Of a stretch of DNA of 22,975 nt, positions 1 to 7,295 are shown piece by piece. A program made the translations under genes and the position numbers. The DNA is taken from contig DQFX01000023.1 of NCBI GenBank assembly GCA_003531585.1, positions 34,620 through 57,594 of the forward strand. Direction: 5' to 3'. Numbering within the stretch: the first letter of the stretch is position 1; each line of letters begins with the position of its first letter. Origin of the DNA: Oscillospiraceae bacterium (GTDB lineage Bacteria > Bacillota > Clostridia > Oscillospirales > Ruminococcaceae). The notes below the pieces were generated by a model that was not told where the DNA came from, did no database searches, and saw only the letters and a list, made by a program, of their open reading frames with translations.

Positions 1-139
1 ATGTATTTCAAGGTTTGACAACGAAGCAGATGATATAAGTCATAGAAATCTGCCGTGAAGGAGGTTTTTAGAGGTTACCATATGGCAGGAATAATATTCC
101 TGCGGCCGGAAACGGCAAAAACTGCAAGGAGATGTTCCG
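1..139 (+). other. Structured leader upstream of the DUF3343 gene
   Basis: No complete gene is visible here. The first 58 bases may be the tail of an upstream plus-strand gene: one frame is open to a TGA at 56-58 and another to a TAA at 36-38, and I cannot choose between them. Two small perfect hairpins follow: a 7-bp stem with a 5-nt loop (85-103) and GCCG-GAAA-CGGC with a GNRA-type tetraloop (105-116). An AAGGAGG at 58-64 has no start codon at normal distance. A 49-codon frame beginning at 82 overlaps the next gene in another phase; it has only a modest Shine-Dalgarno and I do not call it. Confidence 0.4.
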
Positions 140-343
140 ATGAAATATTTCATTATAAATACACGTTCGATGACCCAGGCGGAGAAAATACGGCTCTACC
201 TGGCGGGAAACGGAATAAAGAGTACAGTTGAGCGGGTGACCGGGCGGGGCGGCTGCACGTTCGTGCTGAAGATCTTCGGCGACCGGGAGACGGTCTGCCC
301 GCTGCTGCTGAAGATCGGCGTAAGCTGTGGTATACCTCGATAA
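140..343 (+). CDS. DUF3343 putative Se/S carrier-like small protein
   Basis: This 67-residue protein resembles the DUF3343 family, which is annotated as putative selenium/sulfur carrier-like and lacks a firmly established reaction. Visible support is the MKYFIINT beginning, followed by an amphipathic helix (MTQAEKIRLYL) and a Gly-Gly-Cys segment with Cys39, matching the family's usual Cys-containing turn. Two further cysteines lie near the C-terminus. The start has a good ribosome site, AAGGAGAT at 126-133, 6 nt before ATG. Its last 17 nt overlap the start of the cysteine desulfurase-like gene, so the two are probably translationally coupled. A carrier that accepts sulfur or selenium from the desulfurase is an attractive inference, but it is not shown by sequence. 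The protein is slightly shorter than many relatives. Confidence 0.7.
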   Translation: MKYFIINTRSMTQAEKIRLYLAGNGIKSTVERVTGRGGCTFVLKIFGDRETVCPLLLKIGVSCGIPR

Positions 344-1472
344 CGCCGCCACCACATTCCCCAAACCCCGCAGCGTATACCAGGCGTGGGGAAATGCGAT
401 GACAAGATACGGCGCGAATCCCGGCAGGGCTGGGCACGCGCTTTCCGCCGCGACCTCGCAGGCGGTTTTCACCAGCCGCAATAAGTGCGCGGAGTTCTTC
501 GGCGCAGAGCCAGAGAACACCGTGTTCACCCTGAACTGCACACATGCGCTCAACCAGGCGATAAAGGGACTTTTCCGCCCCGGAGCGCACTACGTCCTGA
601 GCGACATCGAGCACAACGCGGTAATAAGACCGGTGCACGCGCTGACCGCACGGGGCGGGAGCTACACCCTGTTCGAGACCTCGCAGGACGCAGCGGCTAC
701 GCTCCGCAGCGCTTCGGAGGCGATACGTCCGGAGACTGCTGCGCTCATCTGCACCGCGGCGGGTAACGTGACCGGTCAGCGGCTCCCGGTGTGGGAACTC
801 GCGGCGCTCTGCCGCCGGAAAAAAGTCTGCTTTATAGTGGACGCGGCTCAGGGCGCGGGGCTTCTCCCGCTGAGCCTGAAGGACGGAATAAACATCATCT
901 GCACCGCTGGACACAAGGGTCTGTACGGACCGATGGGGACGGGGCTTATGCTCACGGACGGAAAATATCCGCTGAACACCTTTATGGAAGGCGGGACCGG
1001 CAGCACCAGCGAAAGCGTCGAGCAGCCGGATTTCCTCCCGGACAGATTCGAGAGCGGGACCATAAACACGCCGGGGGCAATAGCGCTCGGCGCTGGTGTG
1101 GATTTCGTGACCCGGAGAACTCCGGAGAGGATACTTTCGCATGAAACCGCGCTCTGCAGGAGCTTCTGCTCCCAGCTCCGGAGGATACCCGGGATAATCG
1201 TGTACTCCACCATCGACGACCAGCCAGAGCTTTACGCGCCGGTGGTGTCGTTCGCGGTGGAGGGCGTGCCGTCCGCGGAGGCCTCCGCGGAGCTGAGCCG
1301 CATGGGATTCTGCATGCGCGGCGGTCTTCACTGCGCTCCGTTGGCGCATAAAAAGCTTGGGACTCTCGAGGAAGGCACGGTGCGGTTTGCTCCGTCGGCG
1401 TTCAATACGCAGGACGAGGTGAACGCGCTGACCCGGGCGCTCCGCATGAAAAAGTGGAACTACGGAAAATAG
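327..1472 (+). CDS. Class V aminotransferase, cysteine desulfurase family
   Basis: This 381-residue PLP enzyme is of the fold-type I, cysteine desulfurase (NifS/SufS/CsdA-like) type. Such enzymes take sulfur from cysteine, or selenium from selenocysteine, and pass it on as a persulfide. Visible marks are the N-terminal YLDNAATTFPKP; an ExEH-like DIEHNAV segment; VDAAQGAG with the PLP-contacting Asp; the Schiff-base lysine Lys197 in TAGHKGLYGP; and the candidate persulfide cysteine Cys336 in GGLHCAPLAH. The start is GTG at 327, because it gives the family's expected N-terminus and lies inside the end of the DUF3343 gene. The Shine-Dalgarno is weak, consistent with coupling. No iscU, sufU or selenium genes are seen in the window, so the acceptor is unknown. 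Family assignment is confident; physiological substrate is not. Confidence 0.9.
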   Translation: MVYLDNAATTFPKPRSVYQAWGNAMTRYGANPGRAGHALSAATSQAVFTSRNKCAEFFGAEPENTVFTLNCTHALNQAIKGLFRPGAHYVLSDIEHNAVIRPVHALTARGGSYTLFETSQDAAATLRSASEAIRPETAALICTAAGNVTGQRLPVWELAALCRRKKVCFIVDAAQGAGLLPLSLKDGINIICTAGHKGLYGPMGTGLMLTDGKYPLNTFMEGGTGSTSESVEQPDFLPDRFESGTINTPGAIALGAGVDFVTRRTPERILSHETALCRSFCSQLRRIPGIIVYSTIDDQPELYAPVVSFAVEGVPSAEASAELSRMGFCMRGGLHCAPLAHKKLGTLEEGTVRFAPSAFNTQDEVNALTRALRMKKWNYGK

Positions 1473-1484
1473 CTTGAGAAAATG

Positions 1485-1517
1485 AAATCGGCAGGCGCCC
1501 TGGACGTCTGCCGATTT
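1485..1517. terminator. Bidirectional intrinsic terminator
   Basis: A 13-bp stem (1485-1497 with 1505-1517, one G-T mismatch) has a 7-nt loop. A run of A lies on one side and of T on the other, so it can act on both strands. It sits between two convergent genes, 13 nt after the desulfurase stop and 3 nt beyond the permease stop. Confidence 0.85.
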
Positions 1518-1519
1518 TG

Positions 1520-2464
1520 TTATCGTTCTTCTCTGAAATAGGGGTCGCCGAGCGCCTTTGGCGGCTGATTCTCGCGCTTCTTTCTGAGCGTGATGAACAC
1601 CAGCACCACTATCGTCGCGATGTAGGGGAGCATCTCCAGTATCTGCGAGGGGACCGAGAATCCCCAGCCCTGCATTTTGAAGTTAAGACCCTTCAGCATG
1701 CCGAACAGATACGCCGCGAATATCGCCTTGAGCGGGTTCCAGGTGCTGAAAATTACCAGTGCTACGGCTATCCAGCCCGCGCCCGCAGTAACGTTGTCCT
1801 GCCAGGTTGTGAGGAACACCGTCGAGAGGTACGCGCCGCCGACTCCGCACAGGAAGCCGCCTGCCAGCACGTGGACGTACTTGTAGAGCGTGACGTTGAT
1901 TCCGGAGGCGTCAGCCGCAGCGGGATTCTCGCCCACCGCGCGCATGTTCAGACCGAATTTTGTTTTCTTGATGTAGATGTACGCCAGTATCGCAACGACT
2001 ATCGCCGCCTGGACGTAACCGCTCTGTGAGAACAGCGCCTTTCCGATTATCGGGATATCGCACAGCACGGGAATGTCGTACGGCTTGAACGCGTCCACGA
2101 CCTCGGCGGGGACGGTGTTTCCCGAAACGGATTTTCCGATGAATCCTGCAACGCCGGTGCCGAATATAGTTAGTACCAGTCCGGTAACGACCTGGTTTCC
2201 GCGCAGCGTGACCGTGATGAACGCGTAGATAAGCGCGCCGACCAGCCCGGCAAGTCCGGCGGAAAGCACCGCCAGGAACGGGTTCGCAGTCGCGCAGGCG
2301 ACCTGGAATCCCACGGCGGCTCCCATCAGCATCATGCCTTCGATGCCGAGGTTCATGTTGCCGACCTTCTCGCAGATAATGCCGCCGACGATGGCGAACA
2401 GAATGTGCGTGCCCATCTGCACGGAAGTCTGGAGGAACAGTGAGATCTCATTTAAAATATCCAT
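1520..2464 (-). CDS. nupQ: BMP-type nucleoside ABC transporter permease 2
   Basis: This 314-residue polytopic inner-membrane protein is of the BPD_transp_2 family, the second permease of BMP-type nucleoside importers (NupQ/YufQ in Bacillus, NupC in streptococci). It is almost entirely hydrophobic helices and carries the typical EKVGNMNLGIEGMMLMGA segment near residues 30-50 and MRAVGENPAAADASGIN in a cytoplasmic loop, the usual ATPase-contact region. ATG at 2464 is preceded by GGAGGG at 5 nt. Only 1 nt separates it from the stop of the first permease, so it is the last gene of the operon before the terminator. The guanosine/nucleoside role is inferred from family and from the nearby xpt; the exact nucleoside is not readable from sequence. 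Confidence 0.88.
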   Translation of the reverse strand: MDILNEISLFLQTSVQMGTHILFAIVGGIICEKVGNMNLGIEGMMLMGAAVGFQVACATANPFLAVLSAGLAGLVGALIYAFITVTLRGNQVVTGLVLTIFGTGVAGFIGKSVSGNTVPAEVVDAFKPYDIPVLCDIPIIGKALFSQSGYVQAAIVVAILAYIYIKKTKFGLNMRAVGENPAAADASGINVTLYKYVHVLAGGFLCGVGGAYLSTVFLTTWQDNVTAGAGWIAVALVIFSTWNPLKAIFAAYLFGMLKGLNFKMQGWGFSVPSQILEMLPYIATIVVLVFITLRKKRENQPPKALGDPYFREER

Positions 2465-2465
2465 A

Positions 2466-3539
2466 TCAGCCCTCCTTATCAGCCTTGCGGAACGAAATCT
2501 TGTAGTTGATGAAGAACTCGCTTCCGAGAACGAAGAAGATTATAACGCCCTGAAGCACCTCGGTTATCGAGGAGGGGATACCCATTACCTGGAGCGCCTT
2601 TCCGCTCTGGAGCAGCATTGAGAACGCGAAGGAAACTACGACGATTACCGGAGGCTTCAGCTTTGCGAGCCACGCGGTGATTACCGCCGTGAATCCAAGC
2701 CCGCCGGACATCTGGTCGGTGATGGATTTCTCGACTGCGGACGCCTGCATGAATCCGGCGACTCCGCACAGACCGCCGGAGAGCAGTACGGCGATTATCA
2801 TGATCTTCAGCGTGTTCATTCCGGCGTACCTCGCGGTTGTTTCGCTCTCGCCGAGTACGTCGATCTGGTAGCCGAGCTTCGTGTATTTCAGCAGGATAGT
2901 CATAACGACCACGAGCGCCAGCATGATTATCCAGCCTGCATGAATGCCGAAAACCTTCGGGAGTATCGCGTTGTCGGAGAATCTCGCGATCTTCGCAGCG
3001 CCGAGGGACTCGGGATCCTTCCAGGGACCGTACTGCAGATAGGAGATGAACGATATCGCGATGTAGTTCATCATCAGCGTGACCAGCGTCTCAGATGTTG
3101 TGAACTTCGCCTTGATGAGCGCCGGGATAAGCGCCCAGATGCCGCCGAAAACGAAGGCGCAAAGCCCCATCAGCGGAAGCAGCAGCCATGCCGGCAGGTC
3201 GGGGAATCCGAACGCGATGAGCGCCGCGCCGAAAGCTCCCATGTAGAACTGACCTTCCGCGCCGATGTTCCAGAACTTCATTCTGAACGCCACTGAGATA
3301 CCCAGCGACAGCATGGTCAGCAGTATAGTTTTGTTCATCGTTTCGCCGAATCTGCTGTAGGTGGACAGCGACGAGGTGATTATCTTGCCGAATATCTCCA
3401 GCGGGTGGTAGCCCATGAACAGCATTACCAGCCCGGAAGCCGCCAGCGCCACGACTATGGCAGCCAGCCGGGAAGCGAGCTGCGCGCCCCCTGAAGCTCC
3501 GGTGCGCTTTGTTATGTGTACTCTGTTTGCAATGCTCAT
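2466..3539 (-). CDS. nupP: BMP-type nucleoside ABC transporter permease 1
   Basis: This 357-residue membrane protein is of the BPD_transp_2 family, corresponding to NupP/YufP (NupB in streptococci). A short basic N-terminus (about 1-20) is followed by many hydrophobic segments. Family-typical pieces are FRMKFWNIGAEGQFYMGA near residues 85-102 and DVLGESETTARYAGMN, the cytoplasmic loop expected to touch the ATPase. The start ATG overlaps the ATPase stop codon as ATGA (3536-3539), and the next permease starts 2 nt after its stop. With the second permease it would form the heteromeric channel of the importer. Confidence 0.88.
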   Translation of the reverse strand: MSIANRVHITKRTGASGGAQLASRLAAIVVALAASGLVMLFMGYHPLEIFGKIITSSLSTYSRFGETMNKTILLTMLSLGISVAFRMKFWNIGAEGQFYMGAFGAALIAFGFPDLPAWLLLPLMGLCAFVFGGIWALIPALIKAKFTTSETLVTLMMNYIAISFISYLQYGPWKDPESLGAAKIARFSDNAILPKVFGIHAGWIIMLALVVVMTILLKYTKLGYQIDVLGESETTARYAGMNTLKIMIIAVLLSGGLCGVAGFMQASAVEKSITDQMSGGLGFTAVITAWLAKLKPPVIVVVSFAFSMLLQSGKALQVMGIPSSITEVLQGVIIFFVLGSEFFINYKISFRKADKEG

Positions 3540-5065
3540 ACCGCTTCGCCTCCCTCTGCGCCGGGCTTGTGACCCAGCATCATCATGCCGATGTCCTCTT
3601 TCGTCACCTTTTCGGGGTCGACGATATCCACGACTTCGCCGCCGTGGATCACCATCAGGCGGTCGGAAATGCTCTTGAGCACGTCAAGGTCCTCGCCGAT
3701 GAACAGCACGGCTACGCCCTTTTTCTTCTGCTCGTTGAGCACGCGGTAGATGTTGTAGGAAGCTCCGATATCCAGTCCGCGGACGGGATACGCGGTTATA
3801 AGCACCTTCGGCGCAAGCCATATCTCACGTCCGAGGAGCACCTTCTGAATGTTGCCGCCGGACAGCTTCTTTACCTCGTGTGTGACCGACGGGGTGGAGA
3901 TGTCGAAATCATGCACTATCTGCTCCGCGAGCGTCCTTGCGAACTTCCTGTCGAGGAACGGCCCGGGATTTCGGTTGTAGCTCTTGAGAATAACGTTGTT
4001 CATGACGCTCATTCCCGCCACAAGACCCATGCCGAGTCTGTCCTCCGGAATGAAGCTCATGCTTATCCCGCGCCGGAGTATCGCCCGGGGGGAAAGCCCG
4101 AGTATCTCCTCGCCGCTGAATTTCACGGAGCCGCTGTCCGCCTTCATAAGTCCGGCGATTATCTCGCACAGCTCCTTCTGACCGCTTCCCGCGATACCTG
4201 CAACGCCGAGTATCTCGCCGCCGTAGAGGTCGAAGCTCAAATCCCGGAGCAGGTCGACGCCCTCGAACGACTTCTTGGACAGGCGGTCGACGGACAGCAC
4301 GGGCTGTTCGCTGAGCTTCTCCTTCGGGCGGTCTATCTCAAGGGATACCGCGCTGCCTACCATCATTTCGGTAAGCTCCTGCGGGGTGGAGTCCTTCGTG
4401 ACTGCGGTGGTGATTGATTCGCCCTTGCGGAGAACCGTCACGCGGTCGGAGATCTCCATTACCTCCGCGAGCTTGTGGGTGATGATGATAATGCAGCAGC
4501 CGCGCTCCTTCATTCCGCGGAGGATATCGAACAGCGCGCGTATCTCCTGCGGGGTGAGCACTGCGGTCGGCTCGTCCAGGATAAGAACGTCCGCGCCGCG
4601 GTAGAGTATCTTCATGATCTCCACCGACTGTTTCTCACTGACGGACATGTTGTAGACCTTCTTGTCCGGGTCGATGGAAATTCCGTACTTCTGGCTTAGC
4701 TCGTTAATGCGGGCGTTCATCTTCTTTTTGCTGAGCACCACGCTGTTTTCCTGGCCGATGACTATATTCTCGGCGGCGGTCAGCACGTCTATCAGCTTGA
4801 AGTGCTGGTGTATCATGCCGATGCCGGCGTTGATGGCGTCCTTCGGGGAGCGGAACACTACGTTTTTCCCGCCTATCTCGATCTCGCCGCTGTCAGGGGT
4901 GTAGATACCGCTGAGCATGTTTACCAGCGTGCTCTTACCGGAGCCGTTCTCACCGAGCAGCGCGAGTATCTCGCCCTTGCTGACGTCGATGGAAACGTTC
5001 TTGTTCGCCTGCACCGTGCCGAAGCTCTTGCAGATGTTTTTTAACCTGATATATGGTTCGGACAT
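3536..5065 (-). CDS. nupO: BMP-type nucleoside ABC transporter, two-domain ATPase
   Basis: This 509-residue protein has two fused ABC ATPase domains, as in NupO/YufO and sugar importers of the RbsA type. Domain 1 shows Walker A GENGSGKST (residues 38-46), a relaxed signature (MSVSEKQSVEIMK) and Walker B VLILDEPTAVLTP. Domain 2 shows a degenerate Walker A (GIAGSGQKE), a clear signature LSGGNIQK and a Walker B lacking the usual acidic pair (VLITAYPVRGLDIGA), all normal for this family. The frame stays open to 5263, but I start at ATG 5065: it has GGGAGG upstream, begins MSEPYIRLKNI as expected, and the longer frame reads through repeat DNA. It is coupled to permease 1 by a 4-nt overlap. Confidence 0.92.
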   Translation of the reverse strand: MSEPYIRLKNICKSFGTVQANKNVSIDVSKGEILALLGENGSGKSTLVNMLSGIYTPDSGEIEIGGKNVVFRSPKDAINAGIGMIHQHFKLIDVLTAAENIVIGQENSVVLSKKKMNARINELSQKYGISIDPDKKVYNMSVSEKQSVEIMKILYRGADVLILDEPTAVLTPQEIRALFDILRGMKERGCCIIIITHKLAEVMEISDRVTVLRKGESITTAVTKDSTPQELTEMMVGSAVSLEIDRPKEKLSEQPVLSVDRLSKKSFEGVDLLRDLSFDLYGGEILGVAGIAGSGQKELCEIIAGLMKADSGSVKFSGEEILGLSPRAILRRGISMSFIPEDRLGMGLVAGMSVMNNVILKSYNRNPGPFLDRKFARTLAEQIVHDFDISTPSVTHEVKKLSGGNIQKVLLGREIWLAPKVLITAYPVRGLDIGASYNIYRVLNEQKKKGVAVLFIGEDLDVLKSISDRLMVIHGGEVVDIVDPEKVTKEDIGMMMLGHKPGAEGGEAV

Positions 5066-5084
5066 TAGTACCTCCCGTAAATTA

Positions 5085-5116
5085 AATTCGGAATTCGGAA
5101 TTCTTAATTCGGAATT
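5085..5116. repeat. AATTCGG short repeat, copy 1
   Basis: About 32 bp are built from AATTCGG units (AATTCGGAATTCGGAATT, then a variant unit). A close relative occurs at 18641-18672, and in both cases a TCCG...CGGA hairpin follows a few bases later. Here it lies about 20 nt upstream of the ATPase start codon, outside the ribosome site. Confidence 0.8.
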
Positions 5117-5118
5117 AA

Positions 5119-5352
5119 TGTATCCGGCTCCGCCGGATAATGAGACCGTCGAAAAAGTCCCGTTGGGACTTTTCCGCCGAACATCCGCGCCGCGCGCACG
5201 GTTTGTCGGCTTTGCCGACAAACCGCACACTTGCGCGGATAGAAGTATTTTTTGACCCGGCAAAGCTGGGTCAAAAAATGGATTTCAAATGCCCGCTTCG
5301 CGGGCAAAAGACACTTTTTCGACAAGCTGTGTATCCGGCTCCGCCGGATAAT
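5119..5352. repeat. Composite palindromic repeat cluster
   Basis: A 23-bp sequence containing TCCGGCTCCGCCGGA occurs twice as a direct repeat (5119-5141 and 5330-5352). Between the copies, GTCGAAAAAGT (5148-5158) is inverted at 5313-5323. Inside lie perfect hairpins: 9-bp stem with GTT loop (5153-5173); 12-bp stem with TTT loop (5199-5225), itself enclosed by an 8-bp inverted pair (5183-5190/5233-5240); 11-bp stem TTTTTTGACCC with 9-nt loop (5248-5278); and 7-bp stem with TTC loop (5290-5306). The arrangement looks like a small mobile-type or REP-like mosaic; no transposase is present. Confidence 0.8.
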
Positions 5353-5363
5353 TTTGATCCTGT

Positions 5364-5413
5364 CTGCTTTCACAAACGGTACGCCACGGCATACCGCTCG
5401 TGAAAACAAGCAG
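5364..5413. repeat. Imperfect palindrome next to the BMP gene end
   Basis: CTGCTTTCAC on the left pairs with GTGAAAACAAGCAG on the right apart from a 4-nt difference in length. An inner pair, CGGTA/TACCG, surrounds the centre. It lies between the hairpin cluster and the lipoprotein terminator. Function is unknown; it may be part of the same repeat mosaic. Confidence 0.55.
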
Positions 5414-5414
5414 G

Positions 5415-5437
5415 GCAGGCTGTGTTATGCAGCCTGC
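5415..5437 (-). terminator. Partial terminator or attenuator after the BMP gene
   Basis: A perfect 8-bp stem (GCAGGCTG/CAGCCTGC) with a 7-nt loop starts 23 nt after the lipoprotein stop. On the minus strand it is followed, a few bases later, by TTGTTTTC. The interrupted T-run suggests incomplete termination, which would fit an operon in which downstream transporter genes are expressed less than the binding protein. Confidence 0.55.
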
Positions 5438-5459
5438 GTCTGCCGATGTTCAGTTGTGA

Positions 5460-6575
5460 TTATGCGGGGATAGAGCCAACAACGCCCTGAACGAACCAGT
5501 TCATGTTCCAGATCTCGTCATCGGTCATTTTGACGCCTTCCTCTACCTTGAGCTCGCCGTTCTGATCGTAGAGCGGACCGGTGAACGGGTCGAAGGAACC
5601 GTCGATGATGGAATCCCTTGCAGCGTCTACCTTCTCCTGAGTTCCCTCTGCGCAGAGCGCGGTGAGGTCGTCGAGGTAAGTCATGTTAGCTGCGAGGCCT
5701 TCCCAGTAAGCGCGGCTTGTCCATGTGCCGTCGAGCGCTCTCTGGCAGTCGTCGGTGTAGAAGGTTGCCCAGTTGAAGCAAGCTGCGGTCAGGTAAGCGT
5801 CGGGAGCGGCGTCAGCGGTCGGGAAGTTGTAGCCGATGCAGTATGCGCCCTTCTCCTGTGCAGCTACCTGCGGAGCGGTGGTATCCTGGTGCTGTGCGAT
5901 AACGTCAACGCCCTTGTTCAGAAGCTCCAGAGCTGCCTGCTTCTCAACGGAGGGGTCGTACCATGTGTCGGTGAATACGACTTCGACCTTAGCGTCGGGG
6001 TTTACGGACTGTACGCCGAGGGTGAACGCGTTGATACCGCGGATAACCTCAGGAATGCCCTTAGCAGCAACGTAGCCGATGTAGTTCTTCTCGGTCTTCA
6101 TGCCTGCAACGATGCCTGCGAGGTAACGAGCCTGGTAAACCTTGCCGAAGTAGGTGGAAAGGTTGTCGCTTCTCTGGTAGCCGGAGCAGTGAGCGAACTT
6201 AACGTTCGGGTACTCCTTAGCCATTTCAACGGTGCCTTCCATGAAGCCGAAGGAGTTGGTGTAAATAAGGTTGCAGCCCTCGTCGATAAGGGTGCGGATA
6301 GCTTCGCAGGTGTCGGAAACGGTCTCTGCTACGTCCTCAACGTAAGCGGTCTCAACGCCCATCTTCTCGATGGCGAGTCTGCCCTGGTCGTGAGCCTGTG
6401 TGTAGCCGCCGTCGTCGATCTTGCCGATGTAGACGAAGCCTGCCTTGACGCTTGCTGCGTTGTCTGCTGTGCTGCTAGCGTCGTTTGCTGCGGAGCTTCC
6501 GGAAGATGTGTTTCCGGAGCAGCCTGTGAGCAGCATTGCTGCCGCCATGACAGCGGCGAGTAACTTTTTCTTCAT
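5460..6575 (-). CDS. bmpA: BMP family nucleoside-binding lipoprotein
   Basis: This 371-residue extracytoplasmic substrate-binding lipoprotein is of the BMP (basic membrane protein/Med, PnrA-like) family, the receptor of nucleoside ABC importers. A lysine-rich signal peptide leads to the lipobox LTGC with Cys19 as the lipid-anchored residue, followed by a Ser/Ala-rich linker. The mature part opens with VKAGFVYIGKIDDGGYTQAHDQ, the typical family start, and shows YVEDVAE, the TNSFGFM and FAHCSGY strands, and YLAGIVAGM in the usual order. ATG at 6575 is preceded by GGGAGG. It is first of the transporter genes and lies 125 nt after xpt. Ligand is not proven; purine nucleosides are the natural guess from family and neighbours. 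Confidence 0.93.
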   Translation of the reverse strand: MKKKLLAAVMAAAMLLTGCSGNTSSGSSAANDASSTADNAASVKAGFVYIGKIDDGGYTQAHDQGRLAIEKMGVETAYVEDVAETVSDTCEAIRTLIDEGCNLIYTNSFGFMEGTVEMAKEYPNVKFAHCSGYQRSDNLSTYFGKVYQARYLAGIVAGMKTEKNYIGYVAAKGIPEVIRGINAFTLGVQSVNPDAKVEVVFTDTWYDPSVEKQAALELLNKGVDVIAQHQDTTAPQVAAQEKGAYCIGYNFPTADAAPDAYLTAACFNWATFYTDDCQRALDGTWTSRAYWEGLAANMTYLDDLTALCAEGTQEKVDAARDSIIDGSFDPFTGPLYDQNGELKVEEGVKMTDDEIWNMNWFVQGVVGSIPA

Positions 6576-6600
6576 TGGTTGGTTCCTCCCTAGTGTGTCT

Positions 6601-6613
6601 GCGGTTTTACCGC
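6601..6613 (-). other. Small hairpin in the BMP leader
   Basis: A 5-bp hairpin, GCGGT-AAA-ACCGC on the coding strand, lies about 25 nt before the lipoprotein start and just upstream of its ribosome site. I saw no convincing sigma-A promoter and no purine-riboswitch core in this 125-nt gap, so expression may continue from xpt. Confidence 0.4.
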
Positions 6614-6700
6614 GTTCTGTTATGGCAACACACGCTCAAAATAGAAAAATGGTCTTTGCGCGGTGCTGCCTTTTATTTCTTCGGCGGAATGCCGTTGAAA

Positions 6701-7282
6701 TCAGTCGTCGTCCCGGAACTTGCAGCCCTTCACGGGATCCATCTCGTCGATTATCGCGAGGGACTCCACGCGGATACCCTGGCTGCGGACGAGCTCGCCG
6801 CCCTTCTGGCAGCCCTTCTCGATGACGATACCGGCTCCGGCTATCTTTGCGCCGGCGTGCTTTACGATGTCGATAAGCCCGAGCAGCGCGCAGCCGTTTG
6901 CGAGGAAGTCGTCGATGATGAGGATATTATCCTCCGGGGACAGGAACGCCTTCTTCACGATAACGTCGTATGTACGGCCGTGGGTGAAGCTCTTTATCTG
7001 GGTAGAGTACACCTCGCCGTCGATGTTTATGCTCTGTGTTTTTTTGGCGAAAACCACGGGGCAGTTGAAGTACTGCGCGGTGATGCACGCGATGCCTATG
7101 CCGGAGGCCTCGATGGTGAGTATCTTGTTGATGCTTTCATCGGGGAAGCGCCTGCGGAATTCCTTGCCCATCTCGTTGATGAGCGCAATGTCCATCTGGT
7201 GGTTGAGGAAGCTGTCCACCTTGAGGACGTTTCCATCCTTGATAACGCCGTCTTTTCTGATTCTGTCCTTAAGAAGCTGCAT
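6701..7282 (-). CDS. xpt: Xanthine phosphoribosyltransferase
   Basis: This 193-residue cytoplasmic salvage enzyme transfers phosphoribosyl from PRPP to xanthine, giving XMP for guanine nucleotide synthesis. The N-terminus MQLLKDRIRKDGVIKDGNVL and the following SFLNHQMD are typical of Xpt. The PRPP-binding loop is ILIIDDFLANGCALL at residues 120-134, and TIEASGIGIA (56-65) is the other conserved strand. Length equals the usual 190-195. The start has AGAGGT about 9 nt upstream, overlapping the stop region of the oxidoreductase, and the gap between the two genes is 13 nt, so they share a transcript. In many Firmicutes xpt follows a guanine riboswitch; none is recognisable here. Confidence 0.95.
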   Translation of the reverse strand: MQLLKDRIRKDGVIKDGNVLKVDSFLNHQMDIALINEMGKEFRRRFPDESINKILTIEASGIGIACITAQYFNCPVVFAKKTQSINIDGEVYSTQIKSFTHGRTYDVIVKKAFLSPEDNILIIDDFLANGCALLGLIDIVKHAGAKIAGAGIVIEKGCQKGGELVRSQGIRVESLAIIDEMDPVKGCKFRDDD

Positions 7283-7295
7283 TTTTCTTTACCTC

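Larger units (their letters stand above)
5066..5459. other. Hairpin-packed intercistronic gap without genes
   Basis: This 394-nt stretch lies between the BMP lipoprotein and its ATPase, and no credible gene is visible. From the left it holds an AATTCGG short repeat, a pair of 23-bp direct repeats flanking an 11-bp inverted repeat, several perfect hairpins with 3-nt loops, one imperfect palindrome (5364-5413) and a strong hairpin directly after the lipoprotein. The last could lower readthrough, so that the binding protein is made in excess over the membrane complex. That is inference from layout. The main pieces are listed separately. Confidence 0.8.

Noticed and set aside
15..39. TTGACA and TATAAG as a promoter
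   Set aside because: The spacer is only 13 nt, too short for sigma-A.
82..231. 49-codon frame in the leader overlapping the DUF3343 gene
   Set aside because: It lies in another phase across a hairpin, with a modest ribosome site and no recognisable product.
153..1349. 398-codon antisense frame opposite the desulfurase
   Set aside because: Arg/His/Pro-rich product typical of GC-rich antisense frames; the plus-strand gene has full catalytic motifs.
5066..5263. N-terminal extension of the ABC ATPase
   Set aside because: The extra residues translate the AATTCGG repeat and hairpins; ATG 5065 has a proper Shine-Dalgarno and the family N-terminus.
5085..5459. CRISPR array or riboswitch in the transporter gap
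   Set aside because: Repeats are not evenly spaced with unique spacers, and the hairpins are independent short-loop stems with no conserved riboswitch core.
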